Shown here in pieces: positions 7,532-16,251 of a DNA stretch of 36,131 bases. The first letter of the stretch is position 1. Each line of letters begins with the position of its first letter. Both the position numbers and the translations under genes were made by a program. The notes beneath the pieces are model-generated. The model searched no databases, was not told the origin of the DNA, and was given only the letters and a program-made list of their open reading frames with translations. Source of the DNA: Chloroflexota bacterium (GTDB taxonomy: Bacteria; Chloroflexota; Dehalococcoidia; SHYB01); NCBI GenBank assembly GCA_016875535.1, contig VGPF01000024.1, positions 1 to 36,131 of the forward strand, given 5' to 3'.

Positions 7532-8836
7532 ATGACTCCTAGCGGAGCCTGCAAATCCATGCGCCAGCCATACGCTGACTTTCTCAAGGGTATCCGGATC
7601 GTTGACTTTTCACGCGCATTGGCGGGGCCAAGCTGCACGCGCCTTATGGCTGACCTTGGCGCTGAAGTGATTAAAGTCGAGCCCCCCACCGGCGATCAGA
7701 CAAGGACCTTTGCATATCAGCGGAACGGGCGCAGCGGCTATTTCATCCAGCAGAATCTCGGCAAGCACGGTCTTTCGATTGACCTTCGGAAAGAGGCCGG
7801 GAAGGCCCTGGCACTGGAGTTGATCTCCATCGCAGATGTGGTTGTGGAGAGTTTTCGCCCCGGCGTGATGGCACGCCTGAGCCTGGATTATCCCCGCCTT
7901 CGACATGTGAATCCCTCGGTGGTCTTGTGCTCCATCTCCGCCTTTGGCCAATATGGGCCGTACGCCGACCGCCGAGGAGGCGATTACAACATCCAAGCGC
8001 TCAGCGGCATGATGTCCCTTAACGGACATCCGGACGGCCCTCCCATGTGGACGGGGAATGCCTACTCCGATACCACAACCGGGCTGCACGCATTTGGAGC
8101 GACCATGGCTGCGCTCTACCGGCGCCTTCAGACGGGCATCGGCGAACATATTGATGTCGCGCTGCTGGATTGCTCGCTCTGGCATCAAGAGCTCTCTTTC
8201 CAGCAGTATCTCTTGAGCGAAGGCAAGATGCTGCAGTTGCGCGCAGGCAGCGGAAGAACGGACAACGCTCCCGTGAATGTCTACAAGGGCCGGGACGGCC
8301 ATATGGTGCTCGCGGCAATGAGCGAAAGCGCATGGAAGACGCTTTGCGAGGCCATGGAGTTTCCGATGCTTGTAACGGATTCCCGGTTCAGTTCCAAGGC
8401 CCTTCGCATCCAAAATGTCGCGGCTTTGGACCACGTTATCGAGCGGTGGATCTGTACCTTCCCTTCGGTTGATGATGCCATCGAACGGCTTCTGAGCCGA
8501 GGCCTGGTCTGCGGCCGCGTGCGAACGATTCCCGAGATAGCGGCTGACTTGAATACCGATGCGAGAGAGATGCTGGTGGAGGTGCCGGACCCGGCATTCG
8601 ACAAGCCTCTGCGCGTCATGAATTCCCCTATGCGCTTCTCCGCCTCCTCAGCATATCCCCGGGGGCACGCTCCACTCTTGGGTGAAAGCGCCGCTTCTAT
8701 CCCCACGCAATTGCTCGGCTATACCTCCAGGGAGGTTCTCCAACTACTCGGGGAAGGGGTGCTGACTGTTGAGGAGCGCGCCGCACCTCAAGTAATGAAG
8801 GAATTGGAAGCGGGAGAAAGGGGGCCCGGTCAATGA
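7532..8836 (+). CDS. Family III (CaiB/BaiF) CoA-transferase, 434 aa
   Basis: This is a single-domain CoA-transferase with the family opening FLKGIRIVDFSRALAGPSC, the ADLGAEVIKVEPPTGD block, SISAFGQYGPY, and the catalytic aspartate D151 in GGDYNIQALSG. It would transfer CoA from a donor such as succinyl- or acetyl-CoA onto a carboxylic acid. The length is typical. An in-frame ATG at 7559 could be the true start (425 aa); neither has a clear ribosome binding site. It heads a plus-strand group with a luciferase-like enzyme and two crotonases, and is transcribed divergently from the amidase operon. Confidence 0.92.
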   Translation: MTPSGACKSMRQPYADFLKGIRIVDFSRALAGPSCTRLMADLGAEVIKVEPPTGDQTRTFAYQRNGRSGYFIQQNLGKHGLSIDLRKEAGKALALELISIADVVVESFRPGVMARLSLDYPRLRHVNPSVVLCSISAFGQYGPYADRRGGDYNIQALSGMMSLNGHPDGPPMWTGNAYSDTTTGLHAFGATMAALYRRLQTGIGEHIDVALLDCSLWHQELSFQQYLLSEGKMLQLRAGSGRTDNAPVNVYKGRDGHMVLAAMSESAWKTLCEAMEFPMLVTDSRFSSKALRIQNVAALDHVIERWICTFPSVDDAIERLLSRGLVCGRVRTIPEIAADLNTDAREMLVEVPDPAFDKPLRVMNSPMRFSASSAYPRGHAPLLGESAASIPTQLLGYTSREVLQLLGEGVLTVEERAAPQVMKELEAGERGPGQ

Positions 8837-8856
8837 CACGGGCAGGCAGCTAACGT

Positions 8857-9795
8857 ATGGCGACGGCAGATCTCGGCGCCGTGCTGCCGACGCTATCCAC
8901 ATACTGGCATGAGCTTGGTCAGGCCGCTCATGCGGCTGAAGAGGCTGGGCTGCGGTATATCTTTTGTAATGAGCAACCTGGGAGCGACGCTATGACCGGC
9001 GCACAGGCGCTCATCGCCGGAACCAGCAGAGCGCACATCGGAACCAGTGTAGCGAACATCTATCTGAGGCATCCCTACTTGATGGCCCGCTCTGCGGCGA
9101 TGCTGCAAGCGCTCTCAAAGGGCAGATTCATCCTCGGGCTTGGCACAAGTCACGACGCTATCAACCGACCCAAAGGACTAGGCTCCCCCCACCCTATCCG
9201 GGATATGGACGCATATGTTGGGGCGGTGCGCTCGCAGCTTGCTCGGGAGGAATCCACACCGATATGGCTCGGAGCGCTGCGGCAACAGATGACCCAACTG
9301 GCCGGCGGACTTGCAGATGGCGTGATTTTCCATCTTGTCCCCGTGGGTTTGCTGCGGAAGTCCGTCGCTGTCCTCCGCGCGGCAGAGGCGAACGCAAACC
9401 GGTCAGGGAGAGTGCATGTGGCGGCGTATGCCCGAATCGCCATTTCGAGCGACCTCGCGCATGCCAGGGCGAGAGCGCGGAATATGCTTGCATTCTACCT
9501 GCGCTTCCCAGCCTATCAGGCACTCTTTTCTGCGCAGGGCTTCGCAGGAGACGTGGAAGCGTGGACACGGGCAGGGACGGCTTCCGGCCCAATCGCCCCA
9601 GAGGAGGCCATCAGCGACTCATTGATTGACGCCACCTGCATCGTAGGTTCCGAAGGACGTTGTGTAGAGCGGATCCAGGAGTATCAGGCTGCCGGAGTTG
9701 AGATCCTGCTCCTTGCGCCTGTGCCTGAGGAGAGGGCTTCACTCAGCCGCCTGTTTACCCCTGCCTTTCGCTTAGCGAGGCGACTACAACAGTAA
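8857..9795 (+). CDS. Luciferase-like (LLM class, probably F420-dependent) oxidoreductase, 312 aa
   Basis: The sequence shows the luciferase-like TIM-barrel pattern: an AEEAGLRYIFCNEQ segment, IGTSVANIYLRHPYLMARSAAMLQALSKGRFILGLG (start about residue 55), and PIWLGALRQQMTQLAGGLADGVIF in the middle. Such enzymes use F420H2 or FMNH2 to reduce or oxygenate small molecules. The barrel layout is closest to F420-dependent methylenetetrahydromethanopterin-reductase-like proteins common in Actinobacteria and Chloroflexota. It follows the CoA-transferase by 20 bases and is 8 bases ahead of a crotonase, so it is in the same operon. Cofactor and substrate are inferred from the family only. Confidence 0.85.
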   Translation: MATADLGAVLPTLSTYWHELGQAAHAAEEAGLRYIFCNEQPGSDAMTGAQALIAGTSRAHIGTSVANIYLRHPYLMARSAAMLQALSKGRFILGLGTSHDAINRPKGLGSPHPIRDMDAYVGAVRSQLAREESTPIWLGALRQQMTQLAGGLADGVIFHLVPVGLLRKSVAVLRAAEANANRSGRVHVAAYARIAISSDLAHARARARNMLAFYLRFPAYQALFSAQGFAGDVEAWTRAGTASGPIAPEEAISDSLIDATCIVGSEGRCVERIQEYQAAGVEILLLAPVPEERASLSRLFTPAFRLARRLQQ

Positions 9796-9803
9796 GGAGC
9801 ACT

Positions 9804-10649
9804 ATGGACTATCAGACCATCGCATACAGCACCGTCGGCCCTGTTGCTGTTATCACGCTCAATCGCCCCGAGGTGCGCAATGCGCAAAACGAGCTTCTGA
9901 AAGAGGAGCTTGATGCTGCTTTGCATCGGGCTGATGCGGAAGAGGCTATCCGAGTCATAATCCTAAAGGGGGCCGGCTCGAACTTTTCCGCCGGACACGA
10001 TATGAAGCAGTTCCCAAAGGACCCGACCGCCTTTGGGGCCGCCGATCCCAGGAAGTGGTTTGAGGGGGATACGGAAAAATTCCGTCAGTTCGTCTACAAG
10101 GTGCTCCGCCTCTTTCTGAATGTGCACTACACCAAAAAGCCGACAATCGCCCAGGTTCACGGCCATGTCATCGCCGGCGGGTGGGTTTTGGCTTCCATGT
10201 GCGACCTGATCATCGCTTCTGACGACACTACCATCGCAGACCCGGTGGTGCGGATGGGTTCGGCGGGCGTTGAAGCGATTGTGGAGCCTTGGGATGTGGG
10301 TCCGCGGAGAGCCAAGGAGCTCTTGTGGACCGGCGATTCAATCTCGGCTGACGAGGCCTGGCGGCTCGGTATGGTAAACCGGGTTGTTCCGGCGGCGAAA
10401 CTTGACGAAGAGACGATGAGACTCGCGCAGAAGATAGCGCTCTCGCCCCCTGGAACGGTACAGGCAACAAAGCGCTCCATCAATCATGCCCTTGATCTGA
10501 TGGGGTGGCGCGCGAGCCACGAATTCCATACAGAGTTGTGGGTGGCGAACAACCTTAGCGATGAGCACAAACGGCTCCACGCTGAGAGGGAGAGCATGGG
10601 CCTCCGTGAATTCATCAGGCGGCGAGATCAGCCGTTCCAGAAGCGCTAG
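9804..10649 (+). CDS. Enoyl-CoA hydratase/isomerase family (crotonase), 281 aa
   Basis: This crotonase-fold enzyme has the NRPEVRNAQN opening, the first oxyanion-hole segment SAGHDMKQF, the second at HGHVIAGGWVLASMCDLIIAS, and ADPVVRMGSAGVEAIVEPWDVG in the active-site region. It probably hydrates, isomerises or cleaves an acyl-CoA. A good ribosome binding site (AAGGAG) precedes the ATG. It is a close paralogue of the next gene: both share long stretches, the unusual FPKDP/FPRDP-type insert after the oxyanion hole, and a basic C-terminal tail. The pair probably arose by tandem duplication. The specific reaction is unknown. Confidence 0.9.
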   Translation: MDYQTIAYSTVGPVAVITLNRPEVRNAQNELLKEELDAALHRADAEEAIRVIILKGAGSNFSAGHDMKQFPKDPTAFGAADPRKWFEGDTEKFRQFVYKVLRLFLNVHYTKKPTIAQVHGHVIAGGWVLASMCDLIIASDDTTIADPVVRMGSAGVEAIVEPWDVGPRRAKELLWTGDSISADEAWRLGMVNRVVPAAKLDEETMRLAQKIALSPPGTVQATKRSINHALDLMGWRASHEFHTELWVANNLSDEHKRLHAERESMGLREFIRRRDQPFQKR

Positions 10650-10662
10650 CGGAGGGGCGACG

Positions 10663-11514
10663 ATGGCATACCGAACAATTCGTTATGAGACAGCAGGCCC
10701 GATAGCCGTAGTGACGCTCAATCGGCCCCAGGCACTGAATGCGCAGAATCAGGATATGAAGGAAGAGCTTGCCGAGGCCTTCAACGTTGCTGCGAGGAGC
10801 GATAGCGTCCGTGTAGCGGTCCTGCGCGCTGAAGGCAGAGCCTTCTCTTCCGGCCATGACCTTAAGAGTTTCCCGCGCGACCCGGAGGCGCTCGGCGGAC
10901 CTTCAAGCGACAAGTGGTTCGAAGGGGACTCGGCTAAGGTGCGTGACCTCTTCTATGAAGCGATTACCCTGAAGTGTCTGGCTATCCACGATTTCAAGAA
11001 GCCTCTCATCGCCCAGGTTCATGGGTACTGCGTTGCAGGCGGATGGCTTCTTGCCTCGATGTGCGACATCATCATCGCAGCTGATGACGCCCGCTTTCGA
11101 GACCCTGTGGTGCTCATGGCCGCCGGCGGCCTTGAGCTTCTGGTGGAGCCCTGGGACGTCGGCGTGCGCAAGGCCAAGGAGTTGATGTGGACCGGGGACT
11201 ACATGGATGCCCAGGAAGCCCTGCGCCTTGGATTTGTGAACAGGGTGGTGCCGCGCGCGAGGCTTGAGACGGAGGTGATGACGCTTGCAAGCCGGATCGC
11301 GATGATGCCTCCGGTCACCGTCCAGGCGGTGAAGCGATCGGTGAATCATATGCTGGACTTGAAGGGATGGCGTCGGTCTCATGCCGATCACTTCGAGATC
11401 TGGTCGTCCTGCATGGTGAGCGATGAGCATAAGGCCGGCCATGAGGGGATGGCAGCCGGTACGCTCAAGCAGTTCATCAGAAAGCGGGACGAGCCGTATG
11501 AGCGGATGACGTGA
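10663..11514 (+). CDS. Enoyl-CoA hydratase/isomerase family (crotonase), 283 aa
   Basis: This is the tandem paralogue of the preceding crotonase, with SSGHDLKSFPRDPEAL, HGYCVAGGWLLASMCDIIIAADD and GGLELLVEPWDVGVRKAKELMWTGD. The start is taken at the ATG at 10663, which has GGAGGGGCGACG directly upstream; a longer frame reaching into the previous gene is not used. The stop is only 6 bases from the stop of the convergent isochorismatase-like gene. The two crotonases may form a hetero-oligomer or act on successive intermediates; this is inference. Confidence 0.9.
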   Translation: MAYRTIRYETAGPIAVVTLNRPQALNAQNQDMKEELAEAFNVAARSDSVRVAVLRAEGRAFSSGHDLKSFPRDPEALGGPSSDKWFEGDSAKVRDLFYEAITLKCLAIHDFKKPLIAQVHGYCVAGGWLLASMCDIIIAADDARFRDPVVLMAAGGLELLVEPWDVGVRKAKELMWTGDYMDAQEALRLGFVNRVVPRARLETEVMTLASRIAMMPPVTVQAVKRSVNHMLDLKGWRRSHADHFEIWSSCMVSDEHKAGHEGMAAGTLKQFIRKRDEPYERMT

Positions 11515-11520
11515 TCGGCG

Positions 11521-12237
11521 CTAGGAGTGCTTCTTAGAAGCTTCTGTCATCCAGGCCGCGACCTCGTCTGCAGGAGCCACGGTGGCGATGTACTTCCAGA
11601 TGTCAAAGAGGCTGGCCTTATGGGCCCAGAGGTTTTTGTCACAAACACCCTCTTCCACAACAACCGTGCGGAAGTTGGCTGAGACGGCATCGAGAGCTGT
11701 GGCTCTGACACAGCCGCTCGTGGCGCACCCCGTGATGATGCAGGTGTCAATGCCCTTTTGCACGAGCATCGGCACCAGGTATGTCCCGAAGAATCCTGAA
11801 GCCGCCTGCTTCCACACGATAGGCTCGCCTCTCGCCGGGGCCACCCGCGGGTCTATCTCCACCCAGGGCTGACCTGCCCGCATGTATTGGCCTAGGCTGG
11901 GAAACTTCTCACCCCTGATGCCACAGTCGCTGCCGTCCGGGAGGAATCGGTCGCCGGTGTAGAAGATCGGGATGCCGGCTGCACGGGCGGTTCGGATAAG
12001 CCGTGCAGTCTGGGCGATGGCGCCGTCTACGATTTCCTGCAGCTCCGGCGGCTGGCCCCTGACCCAGGGCTTCTGTTCAGGAGAAACGTAGCCGCGCTGC
12101 AGGTCTATAACAAGCAGCGCCGGGCGTATGCCCTTCTGGTAGAACGCCTTATCGGACTCACCGAGGCCATCATTGGCGGTCAGGGATGTCCGGATGTATG
12201 CGATTTCCGCATCTGGCTGGAGGAAGTGAAGTCCCAT
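11521..12237 (-). CDS. Isochorismatase-like cysteine hydrolase, 238 aa
   Basis: The isochorismatase-like fold is shown by LLVIDLQRGYVSP, VWKQAASGFFGT and ITGCATSGCVRATALDA. The cysteine-hydrolase triad is D45, K143 and C176, and the non-proline cis-peptide region is in place. The family includes N-carbamoylsarcosine amidohydrolase, ureidoacrylate hydrolase (RutB) and nicotinamidase. A C-N hydrolase acting on a carbamoyl or amide intermediate is therefore likely. It lies 6 bases after the stop of a same-length paralogue and is co-transcribed with it. The convergent crotonase gene ends 6 bases away. Substrate unknown. Confidence 0.9.
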   Translation of the reverse strand: MGLHFLQPDAEIAYIRTSLTANDGLGESDKAFYQKGIRPALLVIDLQRGYVSPEQKPWVRGQPPELQEIVDGAIAQTARLIRTARAAGIPIFYTGDRFLPDGSDCGIRGEKFPSLGQYMRAGQPWVEIDPRVAPARGEPIVWKQAASGFFGTYLVPMLVQKGIDTCIITGCATSGCVRATALDAVSANFRTVVVEEGVCDKNLWAHKASLFDIWKYIATVAPADEVAAWMTEASKKHS

Positions 12238-12243
12238 TGGCGT

Positions 12244-12975
12244 TTACCGTGTTGAGAGAGGCGGCTGCATTGCCTGCAAGCTCTCCATCCAGTTGATGAC
12301 GTCGATCTCCGTCGCGACCGTTGCGATATAGCGCCAGAGATCAAAGAGAGTTGCTTTGTGAGCCCACAGATTCTTGTCGCAAACCGCTTCCTCAACCACC
12401 ACAGTCCTGAAATTGGCGGATACCGCATCCACCGCCGCGGCCCGAACGCACCCGCTGGTTGCCGTTCCGGCGATGATACACGTATTAGCACCTCTTTGGA
12501 TAAGGATCGGCATCAAATACGTGGCAAAGAAGCCGGAGGCTACCTTTTTCCAGATAACAGGCTCTCCAGACCGAGGCGCAAGGCGTGGGTCTATCTCCGG
12601 CCAGGGCAGGCCTTCCCGCATATATTCCTTCAGGTACGGGAACTTCTCAGCGCGGATGCCGCAATCGCTTCCATCGGGCAGATAGCGGGTGCCGGTGTAG
12701 ACGATAGGGATGCCGTGCGTTCGCGCCGCCTTGATGAGGCGCTCGGTGGAGACGACAGCCCGGTCTGCCGCCGCTTGGATCTCTGGAGAGGACGCCTTGA
12801 TCCACGGCTTGGGTTCCGGCGAGACATAGCCGCGCTGCATATCAATGATGAGCAGCACCGGCCGCTTGCCGCGCCGGTAAAAACCGTGGTCCGGCTGTTT
12901 CGCGCGTTCAGGCTCGGTTAGCGAATGCGTGATGTACAGGACATGCTCATCGTATTCAAGGAACCCCAAGCTCAT
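12244..12975 (-). CDS. Isochorismatase-like cysteine hydrolase, 243 aa (tandem paralogue)
   Basis: This is collinear with its neighbour: D45 in LLIIDMQRGYVSP, K143 in IWKKVASGFF and C176 in GTATSGCVRAAAVDA occupy identical positions. The start is placed at the ATG at 12973-12975, with GAGG six bases upstream and an N-terminus (MSLGFLEYDEH) aligning with the paralogue. A longer frame to 13005 lacks a ribosome binding site. The conservation of both triads suggests two active enzymes rather than a decayed copy, perhaps with different substrates or as a heteromer. It is probably transcribed with, or just after, the regulator gene 115 bases upstream. Confidence 0.9.
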   Translation of the reverse strand: MSLGFLEYDEHVLYITHSLTEPERAKQPDHGFYRRGKRPVLLIIDMQRGYVSPEPKPWIKASSPEIQAAADRAVVSTERLIKAARTHGIPIVYTGTRYLPDGSDCGIRAEKFPYLKEYMREGLPWPEIDPRLAPRSGEPVIWKKVASGFFATYLMPILIQRGANTCIIAGTATSGCVRAAAVDAVSANFRTVVVEEAVCDKNLWAHKATLFDLWRYIATVATEIDVINWMESLQAMQPPLSTR

Positions 12976-13089
12976 CAGCGCCTCGCTTCCAGGAAGGAGA
13001 AGCATCTGCTTGATGTTAGCTTAGCAGAGGGTCGAGACAAGTGCAGCCGAGGCGCATTCCGGGAAAGGGGTAATCTGTTCGGATTCCGG

Positions 13090-14259
13090 CTATCCAGGCC
13101 GCGCCGGCCCAACAGTGCCGCCCGTCCGGGCGCAGATGACATGGTCATCAAGCCGAGTGACTTCAGTGAAGGCGGAGCCCTTGTCCAGTCCAAGCGCGAG
13201 GCGTCCGGCAAGCCTGCCCGTCTCGTAGTACGGCGGGTTGATATGGGTAAGCGGCGGGTTCAGCAGGGAATCCGTCCATGCGCAAGGGCGGATCGCCAAG
13301 ACGGACACATCGCCCGGACAGCGGCGTCCCTCTCTGCGGAGGCTGAGCAGGATGCTCACAGCTGCCATTTCAGAGGGGGCGATGATGGCGGTTATGTCCT
13401 CTCGTTGCGCCAGATGCGTGGCCGCTCGCGCCACCGGGGTCTGTTCCACCGGCTGTTGCACGGCTCGGTGCTCGCCTTCGGATGTCGCCCACCTGACCAA
13501 GAGGTCATCCGGCTTCAGCCGGTACTTTGCGATGGCCTGCTGGAAGCCGGTGAACCGCTCTTCTTGCACCGGGTGGTTACGGACAAAGAGCGCTCCGATG
13601 TGTCTATGGCCCAGGCTGTACAGGTGGGAAACGGCCAACTCCATCAGGTGGCGCTCATCAACACGCACCATCGTCTCACCTTTGATGTGGGTCGGCTGGC
13701 AGGAGATGACACGGATACCGTCGGCAACCAGACTTGCCCGAAGCTCCCCTGCCTCTCCTCCTTCGGCTGATTGAGAGAGGATGACCAGCGCCGCGGGTCG
13801 GTGCAATCTGATCGCCTTCAGTTGCTGGACATGCTGGTGCCTGCTTGACCAGTCGGACAGCACCGCCACTTCGAAGGATGACGAGTTTGCCACCTCAGCA
13901 GAGATGCCGGACATCATCGTGCTTTGCGACACGAACCGAGGGTCGCTGATAAGCACAAGGATAGTCTGCTGCCAGGTGGTGGGAGGCCGGGTGGCGTATT
14001 CCGCCATACGCTGGAGGTCCAGACCGCCGGCGGTGGCCTCTGCGCGCACATATTCCGCGACTTCGTCAGCAGGGATACCGCGTTCACGGAGAAAATGGGC
14101 AAGGGAGGTCAGCATATGTGGGCGAACGCTGGAGCGGCCGATGCACCAATTATCAACAGTGTCCTCTGAGACAAAGAGCGCATCGGCAACAGCAGAGCGG
14201 GTCATCCCGTAACGTCGCAACAGCGCACCGAGCATCTGGCTGGTTCGAGCGGTCTGCAT
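13090..14259 (-). CDS. Transcriptional regulator: XRE-like HTH plus LacI-type sensor domain, 389 aa
   Basis: Residues about 8-60 form a helix-turn-helix with the pattern RYGMTRSAVADALFVSEDTVDNW, closer to XRE/Cro-type than to the canonical LacI headpiece. From about residue 95 a periplasmic-binding-protein-like sensor follows: ILVLISDPRF, RPAALVILSQ, HLYSLGHRHIGALFVRN, ITAIIAPSEMAAVSIL and LTHINPPYYETGRLAGRLAL. Such proteins bind a small ligand and control nearby catabolic genes. A good ribosome binding site (GAGGTGG) precedes the ATG. It is divergent from the ABC binding-protein gene and upstream of the isochorismatase-like genes, so it is the likely regulator of this cluster. Ligand unknown. 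Confidence 0.82.
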   Translation of the reverse strand: MQTARTSQMLGALLRRYGMTRSAVADALFVSEDTVDNWCIGRSSVRPHMLTSLAHFLRERGIPADEVAEYVRAEATAGGLDLQRMAEYATRPPTTWQQTILVLISDPRFVSQSTMMSGISAEVANSSSFEVAVLSDWSSRHQHVQQLKAIRLHRPAALVILSQSAEGGEAGELRASLVADGIRVISCQPTHIKGETMVRVDERHLMELAVSHLYSLGHRHIGALFVRNHPVQEERFTGFQQAIAKYRLKPDDLLVRWATSEGEHRAVQQPVEQTPVARAATHLAQREDITAIIAPSEMAAVSILLSLRREGRRCPGDVSVLAIRPCAWTDSLLNPPLTHINPPYYETGRLAGRLALGLDKGSAFTEVTRLDDHVICARTGGTVGPARPG

Positions 14260-14449
14260 GACGCCACCTCACCCCTCAGGATTCCACGACTCCCCGTAAA
14301 TCTATCCCCGCAGGCCGTAAGTATACACGCTTGCCCCTAGGGAGGCACAATCTCTAGCATCGGGACATGCTGCGGAAGCCGATTTGCTTCCGCGGCGTGC
14401 AAGTCGTGCGAATTCGGGCTGGATCTCACCACCTGAGGAGGTGCCTGCG
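14260..14449. promoter_or_regulatory. Divergent control region between regulator and ABC binding-protein gene
   Basis: This gap separates the regulator gene from the ABC operon and is where an operator would be expected. A perfect 8-bp inverted repeat, GCGGAAGC (14372-14379) and GCTTCCGC (14386-14393), lies about 60 bases before the binding-protein start and is a candidate operator or leader hairpin. On the minus strand TATACT (14320-14325) could be the -10 of the regulator gene. No clean -35 is seen for either direction. Confidence 0.4.
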
Positions 14450-16207
14450 ATGCGAATTTTGGTGAAAAAGAGCGTTCTTTCCACCCTTGCGGCAGTCATG
14501 GCGCTGGTGCTCGTCATCGCGGCTTGCGGCGGCGACGACGCAGAGCCCACGGCAACGCCAGTCCCCACGGCAACGCCAGTCCCCACAGCTGCCCCTACTG
14601 CAGCGCCGACCGCGGCGGCAACCCGCGCACCTACGGCGGTGCCGACACCTGCGCCGACGCCGACGCCGGCCTCTACAATCAAAGACACGACCATCGTTGT
14701 GGCGCTGGACACCCTAGAGCGTGAATTGTGGTTGCACCATTACGGCGGCTCCACCATGTTCAACCCGCGGCATGCGATGTTTGAGGAGCTGGCCGTCTGG
14801 ACGCCTAGGTTCTCTGAAGCGCGCCTTGCAGAGTCTTGGTCGGTCGGGTCCGACTCCAAGAGCTTCACGATCAAGCTTCGCAAGGGCATCAAGTTCCATG
14901 ACGGCGATGAATTTATCGCTGAAGATGTCATCAAAACCTACGATCTTCTCTACGAGCGTGAGGCGAGCCACGCCGGTCTCTCAACCATCCGGCCTCTCCT
15001 CGGCACAACCCAGGACGAATTCCGGACCAATATCCGCGCCCTGGATCAATACACGGTTGAGATGAAGTCCAAGATCCCATACGCGCAGTGGCTGCCAACC
15101 ATCATCGGACCAGTTTCTGCTCCTTTCCTTGTTGTCAATGCGAGCGTGGTGAATCGTGTCGGAACCACGGAGGCTGCAGCCAAGCCTGTCGGTACCGGAC
15201 CGTTCAAGTTCGAGCGTCACAACAAGGGTCAGAGCATCCGTGTTGAGGCTGTTGCCAACCATTGGCGCAAGACTCCTACGGTAAAGTACGTTGATTACCA
15301 AATCGTCCCTGAGTACGCGACCCAGCTTGCACTTGTGGCAACGGGGAGGGCGGACATCATCAACATCTCCGCTAGTCAGGTCGCCCAAGCCCGCCGCGTC
15401 GGTGCGAAGCAGGTGGTGGACGATGCCGGGTACAACGTGTGGTATGCCCTGCGCGGCCAGATCCCTGAGACGCACAAGAATTACGATGGAACGCTGCCCT
15501 GGGTGGACGGCAAAGACCCGGAGCGCGCCAAGAAGGTACGCCTCGCGCTCAACCTCGCCCTTGATAGGAAAGGCATCATTGACAGGCTCTACGGCGGCAT
15601 AGGCCAGCTTTCCTCCCTTGGCGCCTGCACCTTCCCCGGCCAGTCGTGGTACTACGGCGACCCGTACCCCTACGACCAGACCCAGGCCAAGCAACTCCTA
15701 ACGGAGGCCGGATACGCCAACGGCTTTGAATTAGAGATCCCCATCTACGACCAGGCCAGCGGCCCGGTTGGCCTCGGCCTTCATGATGTGGTGGCGGACC
15801 AGTGGCGCCAGATCGGCGTGAAGGTGAAGACGGTTCCGGCAGACTTCACCGTCTTCCGCGAAATCCTGCTCAACATCACTCAGCCCAAGCTGACCTACTA
15901 CTGGTACTGCAACTTCTCCGACCCCGACCCGATGCGCTACTACAACTTCTTCTACCACGTAGCGAACCCGGTCTGGTTCGGCAGCCCCGCTCTTGAGACC
16001 ATGCTGGATAAGGCGAATGCGGGCCTTACACCTGAGCAGCGGAGGGAGCCGATTCTTGCGATTAACAAGTACTTCCGGGATAACCACTACTGGGTACCCA
16101 TGTTCGTGCTTCCCAAGCTGTACGCAACCTCCCAGCGCATTGACAAATGGCCGCTGGTTTCCGGACACCTTCGTGTCCACAATCTCGAGCATCTGACGGT
16201 GAACTAG
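14450..16207 (+). CDS. ABC transporter substrate-binding lipoprotein, family 5 (peptide/opine/nickel type), 585 aa
   Basis: This is a secreted, membrane-anchored binding protein. A basic start and hydrophobic stretch end in the lipobox LVIAAC, with lipidated C26. A low-complexity Pro/Thr/Ala linker of about 45 residues follows, as seen in many Chloroflexota lipoproteins. The mature part carries family 5 features: LAESWSVGSDSKSFTIKLRKG, KFHDGDEFIAEDV, KPVGTGPFKFERH, LALNLALDRKGIIDRLYGG and a late PDPMRYYNFFYH segment. It captures a peptide-like or other small organic ligand for the two permeases encoded downstream. The ATG at 14450 follows GAGGAGGTGCC; an upstream ATG at 14384 is not used. A terminator follows at 16258. 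Confidence 0.93.
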   Translation: MRILVKKSVLSTLAAVMALVLVIAACGGDDAEPTATPVPTATPVPTAAPTAAPTAAATRAPTAVPTPAPTPTPASTIKDTTIVVALDTLERELWLHHYGGSTMFNPRHAMFEELAVWTPRFSEARLAESWSVGSDSKSFTIKLRKGIKFHDGDEFIAEDVIKTYDLLYEREASHAGLSTIRPLLGTTQDEFRTNIRALDQYTVEMKSKIPYAQWLPTIIGPVSAPFLVVNASVVNRVGTTEAAAKPVGTGPFKFERHNKGQSIRVEAVANHWRKTPTVKYVDYQIVPEYATQLALVATGRADIINISASQVAQARRVGAKQVVDDAGYNVWYALRGQIPETHKNYDGTLPWVDGKDPERAKKVRLALNLALDRKGIIDRLYGGIGQLSSLGACTFPGQSWYYGDPYPYDQTQAKQLLTEAGYANGFELEIPIYDQASGPVGLGLHDVVADQWRQIGVKVKTVPADFTVFREILLNITQPKLTYYWYCNFSDPDPMRYYNFFYHVANPVWFGSPALETMLDKANAGLTPEQRREPILAINKYFRDNHYWVPMFVLPKLYATSQRIDKWPLVSGHLRVHNLEHLTVN

Positions 16208-16251
16208 ACCAGCCTACTGGGCCAAACAGGGCCCGGGCGGAGCGCATGGGT

